Notes under the pieces: generated by a model
Told to the model about the DNA's origin: nothing
Seen by the model: the letters and a program-made list of their open reading frames with translations, nothing else
Databases searched by the model: none
Shown here: in pieces, positions 12,769-23,699 of the stretch
How positions within the stretch are numbered: position 1 is the stretch's first letter
How the letters are laid out: each line of letters opens with the position of its first letter
Source: Membranipora membranacea
Lineage: Eukaryota; Bryozoa; Gymnolaemata; Cheilostomatida; Membraniporidae
Reading direction: 5' to 3'
Assembly (NCBI GenBank): GCA_914767715.1
Contig: OU612074.1
Location: forward strand, 9,954,062 to 10,018,061
Length of the DNA: 64,000 nucleotides
Translations under genes and position numbers: made by a program

Positions 12769-12998
12769 CAGGCCCGTAGTTCTAGGGGAAGCAGAGAGGC
12801 ACTGCCTCCCCTAGAAAGCTAAATAAAGTAGGATTAAACACTATAATTGAGTAATACATGTCAGAATCAGCTCCTCTGGGAATTCCATTTGCATATATGC
12901 CTTAAAATGCTTGGGGAGGAGTTTACAGCACCCCTCCTGGTGATGCTTCGGATAAGCCTCTGACTTTTGCCTCCCCTACCATTTTTTCTACGGCCCTG
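12769..12998. mobile_element. ~230-bp DNA element with CAGGxCCGTAG ends, copy 1
   Basis: The ends CAGGCCCGTAGT and CTACGGCCCTG are imperfect terminal inverted repeats. An internal inverted pair GGGGAGGCAG / CTGCCTCCCC lies near the left end. There are five copies: here, 28177-28414, 33693-33930, 39079-39306 and 55067-55304 (inverted). Four sit at the equivalent site in block C; the fourth of this list is an independent insertion in block D. The size and ends suggest a non-autonomous DNA transposon. Confidence 0.75.
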
Positions 12999-13223
12999 GA
13001 TAATAAAACAAAAATTACATATGCGGTAAAAAAATTACATATGATACATAGGATCCAATAAAAATCTTTCATTTTTATGACGATACATCATGTACAGCCT
13101 CTGAGGAGTCATTATTATGGCTCAATACAATTGTGCGATGGTAACTATTTGTCCCCATGTATCGGGCGAATCAGCCTCCAAAGCACAGATTGAGGATCAC
13201 ATAAGTTCTCATACGTTTTATAG

Positions 13224-13530
13224 ATGACACAACACGTCAAGCTCCTATTGCAACTGATTTATCCACACAAACACAGTAAGATAGTGCAGCTAATTGGGCA
13301 TGAAAGCAAAGCATTTTCAGGCCTGGTATTATGCAATGATGGTAATTGCAGCTGCGGTGCGCTGCATTGTGGCCCCCACCATTCACTGGGAGTGTTCGCT
13401 AATTGTACTGTCATTGTGTGGCCTGAATTGTGTCAGGGTATGTATGCTTTCATGCCCAATTAGCTGCACTATCTTACTGGGTTTGTGCGGATAGATCAGT
13501 TGCCCATAGGAGCTTGACGTGTTGTGTCAT
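13224..13530. mobile_element. MITE with ~85-bp inverted ends, copy 1
   Basis: ATGACACAACACGTCAAGCT at the left end is mirrored by AGCTTGACGTGTTGTGTCAT at the right. Pairing continues through CAGTAAGATAGTGCAGCTAA and its complement. The unpaired centre of ~130 bp includes GGCCCCCACCATTCACTGGG. Further copies are at 34241-34549 and, lacking one end, at 54584-54810. The open frames here come from the element and are not genes. Confidence 0.8.
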
Positions 13531-14910
13531 ACAATTTAACTAAAGTAGTTATGCTCCACCGTTCTATTTGGCTTTTATAATTGATATTCTATTCTACTGG
13601 GCAAATGTGTTTCTTAAACAAACCAAGGGAGTCAAAAAGGTAAATATAATTTATATATATCATTTTATGTAGGGTTAGTTTGTTTAGATAATAATAAATT
13701 TGAAATTTTTCTTACGTTAGTGGTAAATCTGTTAGTAAACGAAATTAATAGGGTTTAACATTTGTGATAATTGATTAATGTTTTCTCCCACTTTTAGAAT
13801 TAGCATTAGTTTAATGACGGCAAATTGAGGTACAACAGTTTTCACCTTTTCAGCACCTGATTTTTATATGCTTTTAATTTCAGTTTCACGATATCGATAC
13901 CAATAATTATCTGTGAACTTGAGATAATCGCCATTCCGTTTAATCCACCCACCGATGGCCAGTACAGTAATATATCTGGTCTTTCATAATAAAATTGTGC
14001 TAGCTTTGCTGGCCTGGAATAATAAGCTGTAGGTTTTTTTAATTTTTATTAATTGTCTTATTTTTATAGATGTAATTTTTTGTATTTCAATTGGTTTATC
14101 TTATCCAGGTGTCAAGCTGTGATTTGTTTGATGTAACTCGTCATGTTATACTCAGCATTCACATTTCTTTAATATCACATGCTTGATATGCCTAAAATGT
14201 AATTCAATTTGTCTCGCCGTAAGGCTCGATATTGAACCTGGTACTTGAGGGTATTGCCTCCTTGTAACAGGACCAAGTCAGGATTCTTTAAAATACCCTA
14301 ACACTGAGGCCTTGTTGTACAACCAACCGCTTTCACATTGTAATACTTATCTGTCAAAACAACTGCCCCATTCAGGAGAGAAACGGGATCCACTTGATCA
14401 GTAGTCCTGGAATTTCCAACTAGGCCACGCCGCATTGTCTAAAATTAGCATTTTTATTTACGCTCATTGTATAGGGAAAGGGGACATGACTCCAGTTAAG
14501 GTGTGTTTTATATCACCGTGAAGACAGCTTTTCATGTTACTATCATATCAACTGTAAGTATTGGTTTTGTTAATGTTAATAATATGACTTGTCAGGTGAT
14601 GACAATATTGAAGCCCAGTATGAAACAGTCAGGCTTAATTAGAAAATAATGTTGAAGGCATCTGGGACCATTTCACAGCCGATCAAAGGTCCAAGCAATC
14701 TTCTGGTATCATTTAAACGGCCAAATTTACATTTCTGACGATCATATTTGTATTTCTTCATTCATGTATTGGTCGCCCAATATTGACATTTTTACCATCC
14801 TCAAATCTGTGCTTACACAGTAATACTGCTATGAAAAATTAATTGAGTCAGAGGTTTTAGAGCGTATTCAATAGGCTGCGATGAGAAATTAATTTCTGTT
14901 TGCTGAGAGG

Positions 14911-14916
14911 TTTATT
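14911..14916 (-). promoter_or_regulatory. Poly(A) signal of gene 2a
   Basis: AATAAA on the minus strand lies about 95 nt after the stop codon. It is conserved at 35927-35932 (gene 2b) and 54208-54213 (gene 2c). Confidence 0.65.
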
Positions 14917-15008
14917 AGTTAGTAAATTAAAACTGGTGGTTAACATGGAATTGAATGCTATGATGTCATTACCACTCTTAACATGTTAGACAGATTTATC
15001 ATTGTCTA

Positions 15009-15744
15009 TTAAGACAGTACAGCACAAAACTTAGATTTCTTACAGGCCTCCAGTGAACTGACGACTGATGCTCTCTTGTTTCTATAACCTAGTGGCTGCA
15101 ACCTCAGAGTAAGTGGTTTTATTGCTCTCTTGTTTCTATAACTCGGTGGCTTAAACCTCAGATTGAGTGGTTTTATTGCTCTCTTGTTTCTATGACCATG
15201 TGGTTGCTCCTGACTGTATGCTAATGTTGCTCCTTCTGTTCCTCTCTTGTTTCTGTAGCCCAGTGGCTGATTGCTCCTATAACCCAGCGGCAGAATCATA
15301 TTCGGCATTGGTTTTATTGTTCTCTTGTTTCTATAACTCTGTGCCGGGTTAAACCTCAGAGTTCTCTTGTTTCTATGACCATCTGGGCTATCCAGCTGAG
15401 ATGTTGGTCTTTCTCCACCATGCGCTACAATGTGTACTGTTTTCTTCTTTCCACCATGTACTGCGACTAAAACACGAAATGGTATAATTTTGATCTGCCA
15501 GTATATTACGCAGATTTTTGTTAAACACAGATTTAATTCATACTGTCTATATTGTATAACTCCCTAACTCTATTTTATTAATTTAGCTTCTCAACCTGAA
15601 TAAAACAGTCATTAAACGCAGCTACTGAGTTCTTTTCAAATATTCTTAGCATAATTCAAATTGAGCTGTGTTCTATAAAACGCTTTATTACTTACTTGCA
15701 CCGAGGATGGCGAAAAGAAGAGTGATAAGAAAAACCTTGTTCAT
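15009..15744 (-). CDS. Furin-type peptide polyprotein 2a (family 2)
   Basis: The coding exons are 15744-15696 and 15466-15009, joined by a 229-bp phase-1 intron (donor GTAAGT). The product has 168 residues. The signal peptide starts MNKVFLITLLFAILGA. Six RNKR sites, each a fit to the furin consensus R-X-K-R, separate peptides: TLRFNPAQSY, a 22-residue proline/methionine peptide ending SNQPLGY, GTEGATLAYSQEQPHGH, AIKPLNLRFKPPSY and AIKPLTLRLQPLGY. A C-terminal tail contains CKKSKFC, which could close a small disulfide loop. An untranslated exon ends at 15949, and its intron ends one base ahead of the ATG context. All six cleavage sites are intact here, unlike in 2b and 2c. Function unknown; neuropeptide-like, defence or structural peptides are possible. 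Confidence 0.8.
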
Positions 15745-16033
15745 TCTAGAAAGAGGGAAAATAGTTATGTTATGAACGGCAGAATCTAAGAGATCAGGGA
15801 ATTGCGTTGAGAATACAACATGCCATATCCATTACAATAATAGATGCCCGTGTTCATGATATGCCAAGGAGTTAGTTTCACTTTTTGAGCTGATATACAT
15901 ACAGGCAAGTTGGTTAGATTGAGTTTTCAGTGCTATCTTAAAACTTACCTACTTGTGTATCAAAGATGAAGTTGTGCTCTGTGTTGCTGTTTCACTATAC
16001 AGAGATGTGTGCTTTATCCAAAACCCTCCCATG

Positions 16034-16042
16034 CTTTTTATA
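16034..16042 (-). promoter_or_regulatory. TATA box of gene 2a
   Basis: TATAAAAAG on the minus strand would start transcription near 16010. The resulting untranslated exon of roughly 60 nt ends at the donor CAAGTAG|GTAAGT (15949/15948). Gene 2b has TATATAAA at the same place; gene 2c has GTATGAAAAG. Confidence 0.7.
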
Positions 16043-16820
16043 CATCTCAAGTTCCCATACAGGAAATCCTTTTAGAGACAAAATGATTTACTTAAGTTGT
16101 TTTTATGATGCCCATCCAGATTGGATGCATATAATGATTATATGTTATTGATGAAGATGCACCTCATGGGGAACAGAAGTTTTTGAGACTGATATCCTGC
16201 TCATTACATTTGTGAAAGGGAAGCAAAATAAATAAGGCCTAACTGATCTTTTTCACAGACAAGCTAATTTAAGTTGTCCATCTTTTAGTGTCAATCTACT
16301 GGTCCTGTTGATAATTGAAATATAGGGAACTCCTTTATCGATTGCAAAACTGGGTCAACCAACAAGAAGTCACACAATGTATGTGTCAAGGGGAAGCAAA
16401 ATGGATATGACTATTTTCACAGACTAGCCAATTTTAGTTTATTTATAGTCTTTGTAAAGGTCAAGAGTCTCATAGGTCCTGGGAGATTTGTAAATCCTTC
16501 AAATAATTATCTAAATTAATATTTTATCGTCACCATCTTGCTGTTTAGTAAGACTCAGAAGAGTGGGCTGCCCCTAAAGAGGGATGCTAGGTGCCCTAAA
16601 TCCTCATATTGAGAATGTGATACATCCTAGAAAACTAGAATGCATCCTAGAGGTAAAGCCATGGTGGACCTCCTAATCGTGGGTGTGCAGCGAGCTGTCA
16701 AAACTGAACTGGCACTAATCGGCCATTGGCAGTGACACATTGATCTTAGCCAATAGGTAAAAAGTATAATTAGTGTACATCTGTGCAATCAGATATTTTT
16801 ATCCATTACATTATTGTGAC

Positions 16821-17300
16821 TGCCTTAAAGTGTGTGGAAAAGTAAAAAACAACCACTCTTCTTATCAGAGTATACTCATAGCGTTGGACACAAAAAGACT
16901 AAATTTACTCACACAAGGACATTATTGAATGATAGAATTGACTTCAAAGTGCAAAAACTCAGGGTCTAGAAGGGACAAGAGTTTGTTATCTCCCGTGTCA
17001 CAGGTTTAATTAAAATATCTTTGCCTATGCTGTTATTGACCAATACATGTTTATGATAATTCGAAAGTATAGCAGCTTGACTAGGCAAACCGGTGCTAGG
17101 CTTACTGTTATACTGTTTGTGGATCATCATTTTAGTGTAAATATGTAACAGGGGAGAAACACACTCTAGACCTTGAGTTTTTGCACTTTGAAAATGGTTG
17201 AATCATTCAATAATGCGTTTGTGTGAGTAAATTCAATTGTTTTGTTCATTGCTATGTCAATGCTTAGATATGAACATTGGTTGCTTTTTGATTTCCTTAA
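16821..17300. repeat. Foldback (imperfect inverted repeat), copy 1
   Basis: The arms are about 160-190 bp. TTTACTCACACAAGGACATTAT on the left is mirrored by ATAATGCGTTTGTGTGAGTAAA on the right, and CAAAGTGCAAAAACTCAGGG by its near complement at 17.17 kb. Further copies are at 37684-38152 and 51720-52203. No coding region is seen. Confidence 0.7.
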
Positions 17301-18182
17301 AGGGATCGTTGCGTCAGAAATTCCCTGTACCAAGGGTTCGGCAGTAGATAGATATTGCCCATGGCTTTCTATTTAACCCAAGTGATGTGTCTGGTTAATG
17401 ACCCTGTGACGTAGGAGGGTCCTTATAATATTGCTCATGACTCAAGGCAGTAATAACAAAGGCTATTCATGCGTTATAGTGATGTTTTTGAATTCATACA
17501 AATTGTCAAATCTCGCAAACTAAATGGGATTTATCCAAATGATTTTCTGTGTCCACTAATTGAAACATTGTCTATCATCTGGAAGTAAAATTTTTTGCTA
17601 AATTCCATTTTTTGAGTGACTTAATGGAACATTGTTTTGGTATTGCTCATGGATATACTAGGTAATTCGGTTGCTTTCACAGCATGGTCTTTGGATTAGC
17701 CAATGACATGTTAGTATTTTATGTTTGTCTATTGATACGCAGCTTTGTAGTCTGTTTAGGTAATGAAAGGTATCAGATAGTAAATTGGACACTATAGTTA
17801 TTGATGAGCAGGTAAATTTCTCAAGTACATTTTCAAAGGCTATAGGTAAACAACAAATAGTCAGCCAGCATGGAATGATGCATTACTTTCAACCCGATCA
17901 TTGATCACATAAATGAAACGGCTCATTCAAGCCCAGGTACGATAAAACTAAAAGCTGTCAACATTCATAGAAGGATATTATACGCCTGATAATTAGGCTT
18001 CATTCTGCACCTGTAATACACTCTTATGTCTCCATAAGGATAAATACATTGACAGAGCAGAAACCACCCTATACTCTAAGTAAGTATTGCAAATAATGTT
18101 TGATACGGTGTAGATTAAATTATTTTTGTCTAGTCGAGAAGTATTGCTCATTGGTATCGTGTTCATGATACAATGGGTGCTG

Positions 18183-18209
18183 CATTGCAATTGCAATTGC
18201 AATTGCAAT
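18183..18209. repeat. TTGCAA hexamer microsatellite
   Basis: Four tandem copies of a TTGCAA hexamer. The other arm (near 50.84 kb) has a single copy, so the tract expanded or shrank after the duplication. Confidence 0.7.
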
Positions 18210-18341
18210 ATGACCAGTAAAAGAAGCTGTTTAGTTTTGGATCGGTGGAACAACAAATAATGGTAAAGCAAACAACATCCCTGAGTCAAAAAGTTGGTCC
18301 TTAATTATTTTTCATCCATCTTTGTGTCTTGTTTTACAGGT

Positions 18342-18572
18342 ATGCCAAACAGATGCATTGCAGCAGGTTGTGACAACACCCCTGTTAGTTCATCAGATTG
18401 GGAGAAAGCTGTCACACTTTTTTCCTTCCCAAAGGACTGTGCTATGCTCAACAAGAGGTTAGCAAATGTAAAGCTGACAAGGCCGTCGAACAAGCTCACA
18501 TCAAAGCTGAAGCTATGTTCAAAACACTTTGATGATAACGCTTTTGAAAACAAGGACCCATACAAGGAATAG
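18342..18572 (+). pseudogene. THAP zinc-finger domain exon, isolated
   Basis: The exon follows a good acceptor (TTTTACAG ending 18339) and encodes 76 residues with the THAP signature: MPNRC at the start, C-x4-C (CIAAGC), the LFSFPKD segment, and the distal C-x2-H-F (CSKHF) near residues 62-66. All four zinc ligands are present. The usual mid-domain Trp is replaced (LNKRLANV here; LNKW in the other arm). A stop follows right after the domain, and no effector or transposase region is nearby. It is probably a relic of a THAP gene or a P-element-like transposase. Part of its 3' end recurs in block D near 42.2 kb (GACCCATACAAG). Confidence 0.7.
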
Positions 18573-19389
18573 ACAAACTTAGTGATGCACAGACAGTTAA
18601 ATGAACACTTTTGTTTGCCAGTGCTTTTTACTGTTAAAACAATTTACAGATTCAGGTTCTGCTTCTTTTCTGAATCCTGTTATCGGTTCAACTTTCCTTT
18701 TGTTGTGAGTTGATTGATTAAAATTTTTGTTGATTACTGATCTGACTGATCAGATTCACGGTACACTGACTGTCATCATATTTAGTTTCGCTTACGCACT
18801 TCGAAATAACTAGATTGCAAATCCTCTACGCGTTAAGTTGTTTTTTGATTTTTTTACCATAGTTTTTTTTATTTTTAGTCGCATTACTATCACTTCTTGA
18901 TGGTGCTACGTTACTTAATACTGTAGATCTAGAAGTTGCTTGAATATCTACTGACATTTTTTGTTGAAAAAGATCTTTGGTGTCGTATAATTTATTTACT
19001 TATTTGTTGATTAATTAGCAATGTCATGCATAAAAATGGATCTTATAATGCTGGATGAAAGGATTCCCGGCTTTCTATATGGCTCATATATGCGTCATTG
19101 ACATCTATAAAAGGAAAAAGGAACATAGTTCATTGAGATTGAATTTTTACGTTCTTACGCGACACACATATTACTAATAATGATGCGTCTAATACTGACT
19201 AAAATACAGACAGAGATAACTTCCCGTAGTCACTTTTCAATAAATTTTATGTGCAATCTCAAAAATCGTATGCCTCGTAGTCAAATATGTCCTCATTGCC
19301 ATTTCTGTTCATGACAGCACTAGGGCATTTATATTACAATATTCATAAGATATATTACATACCTTGATAGTAGGCTGCGTCTTCTTTTG

Positions 19390-19705
19390 TTATCCTTTAA
19401 TCTTATCATAAACATTCCCAACTACAGATATTACTTTTTGACCAGCATCACTATTCACTATTTTGCTGATAGTTGATTTAAGATCGGCTTCAGTTTGAGT
19501 AACAGCTGAAAATATAGATCAGATTATCTATTAAGGCAAAGTGTGAATGTTGGCAAATTTCTATGGAACGAAAGAAAATAATTTATCAAATTTTATCCAC
19601 TCAGGGGAGAATGATTTGCAAAGGTTAGAGATGGATAATATTTGTGTAAAGTTTTAACTTACCGAACACAGCAATGAGCAGTGAGATGAGTACGAGTACC
19701 TTCAT
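19390..19705 (-). CDS. Secreted amphipathic peptide gene 1b (family 1)
   Basis: The coding exons are 19705-19663 and 19505-19390, with a 157-bp phase-1 intron. The 52-residue product is identical to that of gene 1e: signal peptide MKVLVLISLLIAVF, then a mature region starting near DLKSTISKIVNSDAGQ and ending YDKIKG. The untranslated exon ends at 20103 and the following intron is 391 bp, the same length as in 1a. The 3' UTR intron is 19362 down to 19105; the first AATAAA is mutated to AATCAA, and a second at 18991-18996 remains. It is the left member of a divergent pair with gene 1c. Confidence 0.8.
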
Positions 19706-20168
19706 TATTATCTGAAAGAAAGGATGATTGGAGAGATAAGATTATAGGAGAAACACAGTGAAAAACAGTAAAATCTATTTTTAGCAGCTCTCTGTCGATT
19801 TATTGACAGGCAAATATCATTTCATTCCTACACTCGTGAGAACAAATATACATGAGAACCAATATATTAGCGTTCAGTGATCAGAATGTGTTGCACAGTT
19901 CATTGATAAACTTTAAAAGTCAGAATCCCTCCCTGACATCATTCCACCCCTTGCAGATATAGGTAATAGGATAATGTACCAAGCGCCTAAGGATTTTGTT
20001 GGAGAAGTTCAAGTCAATGTTTAATTAATCAATAGAACACATTGAACTTTTTTTCCAAAAGGTTACCACAGTTAGCTCTATATTACAGTATACTTAACTT
20101 ACTTTATTTGAAGATCAATAGGAGTATGTGGACTGAGAAGACTGGTAACTTATATAAGTTGATGCCTC

Positions 20169-20176
20169 TTTATATA
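20169..20176 (-). promoter_or_regulatory. TATA box of gene 1b
   Basis: TATATAAA on the minus strand, about 30 bp ahead of CCAGTCTTCTCAG. The initiator carries C where 1a, 1c and 1e have T (TCAGTC). Confidence 0.7.
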
Positions 20177-20699
20177 TAAAACGAAATATGTAAAGCATTC
20201 AATTAGCTGAAAGCTTTTAAAAGTTCCTATATTCCTTAAGTAGCCACTAGAATCTATGACTGCATTAGCCATCATCAATAATCATAACATAAGTATCTAT
20301 GAGAAACACTTGGAAGTGCAAGTGAGGCCAATAGACACAAAGTTATGGTATTTCTGTTGAATCCAGGATCATTAGCTCGGATGGAAAAAGAGGAAGTAAG
20401 TTTAGATGTATTTAATAAAATGGTTAATACTGTCTATACAATGATATCCTGCCGGATTATGTTTCTTCCAATCATGTCTAGCTCCTTGTTCCAATGTAGA
20501 TGAGACTGCAAATATTGTTGATTATTTACTAATGGCGACTAAGCTTCTTCAGGATGGAAATGTGAGATGTGACAGTAATTTGATTGACACTCAAAAATGC
20601 CAACATCTATGGCCCTTATATCCATTTCTCTTCTATCAAGTGTACACCTTCTGGCATTTTATTGTAACTGAATCGCAGAATATGGTTGGATAGTGAGAC

Positions 20700-22230
20700 A
20701 GTCATTTCTGTGTACTCAAATTTTTTTCAAAGCACCTGCTGAGAAACTGAATGTGAAAACCAGGCTCTCAACTAGGCGCAGTAAGGCATAGCAGTTGTAC
20801 AACCAATTACTTGTTACCTGTACTGCTAGCTGGTCAAAACATCCCTCTCCCCCACCCAATAGATTGAGCCTAAGTCCTCGGGATTTACTGTTAGTGAATT
20901 TTACCCCAAGACAACCCATTTTAAACGGTTGCAATGGAAAGACCAACTAAATCATTCCCATGGTAGAGTTAGGAAAACAGATTTAGGTGTGTTATAGATC
21001 TTTGTAAAGACAACATTTGATGTTATTTTAATATCAGAAATAATTATCGGATTTGGCATTGATTAGGTTCAATTGGATCCTACAGTCTGGTGTTTTGCTT
21101 TTGCAGTCATGACCGGATTTACCAGCGTTCAGCGAAAATCAGGTTTAGTAGTGCTGTTTCCCATGTACTGATACTGGTTTTCACCTATACGTTCCACCCC
21201 TAGCTATCCAGATGAATTCTTAATAATTTCACATACCAGCAATTTTGCTGAGCAGTTCTGATGTATTGCAGTCATCCTCAATAATAACCACTTCCAGCAC
21301 TCCAACCATTTACCAACCCATTTATCGCTCTCATTTAAGGTTTTTATGATTATATGAGATATGAATTGTTACTGATTTTATTGATCAGGATTCTGGCAGA
21401 ATCATTATCAAGGCACTATGAAACATTTATGTTTAGTCCTCATTTCCACTTGCAACCCAAGCAAAGTTTGCAACTGATTGCAAATAATGCTAATAGCGGC
21501 AATGAAACTCATATCCTGGTTTTGCATTTATTAAGTCTTCATATTATTTGCAATCAGTCACAAAGTGGAACTTTACTTGGCTTGCAAGTGGAAATGGAGA
21601 CTAAACACAAATGCTTCATAGTGCATTGTTAATGATTCTGCCAGAATCCTGATCAATAAAGTCTCCATTATTAGTATCAATACATTTTTAATAATAGTGA
21701 TAAATATGGTTTGGTAACTGGTTGTAAGGGTTTTGATGTTGATGGTGACATTGCTGGCACATCTGAATTGCTAAGCAAAAATAGAATGGGTACATGTGAG
21801 ACAACACTACTTAACCTCATTTCAGCTGAACTCTGGTAAAACCGTTTTATACTCTAAAAGGATACAGCTTTTCAAGTCATGACTGCAAAAGAAAAACAGC
21901 AGACTGAACCATATGAAGAGTTGTTTTCCCTAATTCTAATGAGAATCTGATATTATGATTTAGTTGGAATTTTCATTTCAAATACCTAAGATGGGTTGTC
22001 TTGTGGTAAAATTCAGGACTGCTGATCCCGCGGACTTCGGCTCATTCCATGGTGGGTGACCGTTTTGACCAACTAGCAGCACATGTAACTAGTAATTGGT
22101 TGTACAACTGATATGACTACCCAGGGCTGTGTGAGAGAATATCAACACAACCTGGTCTGATCCTGGTAATCACATTCAGTTTCTCAGCAGGTTCTTTGAA
22201 ATTTTTTTTCGAGTACACAGAAAAACTTGA
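20700..22230. repeat. Imperfect palindrome between divergent genes 1b and 1c
   Basis: Two related upstream regions face each other with a centre near 21515. Outer landmarks are the tract around TGAGAAACTGAATGTGAAAAC (20.74 kb) and its mirror near 22.18 kb; inner ones are the GATCAGGATTCTGGCAGAAT ends at 21.38 and 21.65 kb. It is likely a shared regulatory region or the scar of the duplication that made the pair. Confidence 0.7.
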
Positions 22231-22505
22231 AGGCAATTGAAAGGATTCAAAAGCAAGATATTAAGATTATCCATCCTATACCAACAGGAGAGTTTGTCAG
22301 TGTTTGCTGTAGCAAACATTCTCTGCTAATTCATGACAGGAGTGCTGTATATATTCAGAAGATTCTTGGGGATTAGTGGCATCCTTGGAACTGTTCCATC
22401 AAACCAAACCGCTCCACACTCCGCAACAAATGAGCGGTGTACCTTTGTGTTACACTGCAAAGTACACCAATAGCTTTTTTGTTAAATAAAGGCTATCTAG
22501 TCTAT
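22228..22505 (+). mobile_element. LINE 3' end fragment
   Basis: The plus-strand frame from 22228 reads IERIQKQDIKIIHP and then a short stretch to LGD and a stop. This matches the conserved region after the reverse-transcriptase domain of CR1/Jockey-type LINEs (RIQKRxxxIIxP). Later frames are broken. The piece ends at AATAAAGGCTATCTAGTC. Its left edge is exactly where homology to the other arm stops (see gene 1d). Confidence 0.5.
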
Positions 22506-22933
22506 CTGCATGCACTATATTTTAAAATTGTTTTTTATTCATATAAAAATACTTCTTCATCATGAACCCCATGATTTCTGTGAGAGTTGCAATAAATTCT
22601 GATCTATGTACCTTCTACATTGGAAGTAACATATTTGGGCAGGAATATCATTGTTAGATGGTATCGATCTTTTTATTAAATACGTTTGATACTTTCTTCA
22701 TCCTTTTCCTCTCAAGCTAATGATCCCGAATAGTCTTGCATTTTTCTCAACAGAAAAACATAACTTTGTGTCTATGGGCCTACTTGCACTTCCGGGTGTT
22801 TATTACTTTATTACTTACTACTTATGACAATAATTGATGACTGCTAATGCAGTCATAGATTATACTCAATAGCGGCTTTTTTAGGGAATATAGGAACTTC
22901 CAGTTAATTGAGTGGTGTACATATTTTGTTGTT

Positions 22934-22939
22934 TATAAA
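22934..22939 (+). promoter_or_regulatory. TATA box of gene 1c
   Basis: TATAAA lies 30 bp ahead of the A of TCAGTC at 22964. The untranslated exon ends at 23005 before GTAAGT. Confidence 0.7.
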
Positions 22940-23379
22940 GAGATTCAACTAAGATTAGTCATCAGTCTTCTCATTCACAGCACTCCTAATAGACCTCCAA
23001 AATAAGTAAGTATACAATTTTATAGAGCTAACTGTGTTCCCATTCAGAAAAAGGTTGAATCTCATCTATTAATAAGAACACATTGATTTGAACCTCTCCA
23101 AAAAAGACTCGGGCTAAATTGAAACATTATCCTATCAACTATATCTGCATATCTGTGTTGAAGGATGTCAGGAAGGGGTTCTGACTTTTAAGTGTATCAG
23201 TGTCCTGCAGAAGTATGACGCATTCCTATCATAGAAAACTAATAAGTTGGTTCTCACCGGTGAAGGAATAAAGTGCTATTAGCTTGTGAGTAAATTGACA
23301 GAGAGCTGCTAGGCGTACATTTTCACTGTTTCTAGAGTGTTCCTCTTTTAATCCTATCTCTCAATTCTTTCAGATTAAG

Positions 23380-23699
23380 ATGAAGGTACTTGCACTTATC
23401 TCACTGCTCATAGCTTTATTCAGTAAGTTAAAGCTTAAGTCAAATATTCTCCTCTTACATTTACTAATCATTCTTCCCCTTTGTGCATAAAATCTTTGTT
23501 AAATCATTTCGTACCACTCATTCCATACGAACTGGCCAACATTTAAGCTTTGCCTTAATATTCATTCTGATCTTCATTTCCAGCTGTCACTCAAACTGAA
23601 GCTGATCTTATATCAGCAATCAACAAAATAGTGAATAGTGACACTGCTCAAAAAGTTTTAACAGTAGTTGGGAATGTTTACGAAAAGATTCCAGGTTAA
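23380..23699 (+). CDS. Secreted amphipathic peptide gene 1c (family 1, subtype 2)
   Basis: The coding exons are 23380-23422 and 23584-23699, with a 161-bp phase-1 intron. The 52-residue product starts MKVLALISLLIALF. The mature part is a diverged version of 1a (DLISAINKIVNSDTAQ ... YEKIPG). Length, phase, Val/Ile spacing and terminal Gly are conserved, while several charged and small residues differ. The intron ahead of the signal exon is 23006-23373 and the 3' UTR intron is 23728-23988; AATAAA is at 24080-24085. It is transcribed away from gene 1b. The substitutions keep the frame and the helix pattern, which argues for a functional gene. Confidence 0.8.

Larger units (their letters stand above)
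12600..18870. repeat. Block C, copy 1
   Basis: This 6.3-kb unit carries gene 2a and a THAP exon. It recurs partially at 28.05-31.08 kb, at 33.54-38.15 kb (same orientation), and inverted at 50.42-55.48 kb. Shared anchors include the element at 12769, the MITE at 13224 and the foldback at 16.8-17.3 kb. Stretches not listed separately (13.53-14.9 kb, 16.05-16.8 kb, 17.3-18.3 kb) are duplicated non-coding DNA. Confidence 0.85.
18870..22090. repeat. Block A, inverted copy 2
   Basis: This is the reverse complement of 1-3.2 kb, carrying gene 1b. It joins block C at about 18.6-18.9 kb without a gap, which defines the ancestral junction. In the right arm the same junction is split by the 3.27-kb insertion at 47151. 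Confidence 0.85.

Noticed and set aside
13224-13494. Two overlapping open frames of 66 and 79 codons, also seen at 34312 and 54651
   Set aside because: They lie inside a MITE with long inverted ends, and their recurrence comes from copying the element.
15966-16151. Plus-strand 61-codon frame, mirrored at 52870-53055
   Set aside because: It is antisense to the promoter and untranslated exon of the family 2 genes.
17993-18289. Minus-strand 98-codon frame, partly conserved at 50834-51031
   Set aside because: Copies differ mainly by amino-acid-changing substitutions and the start is not conserved. It is best explained as duplicated non-coding DNA.
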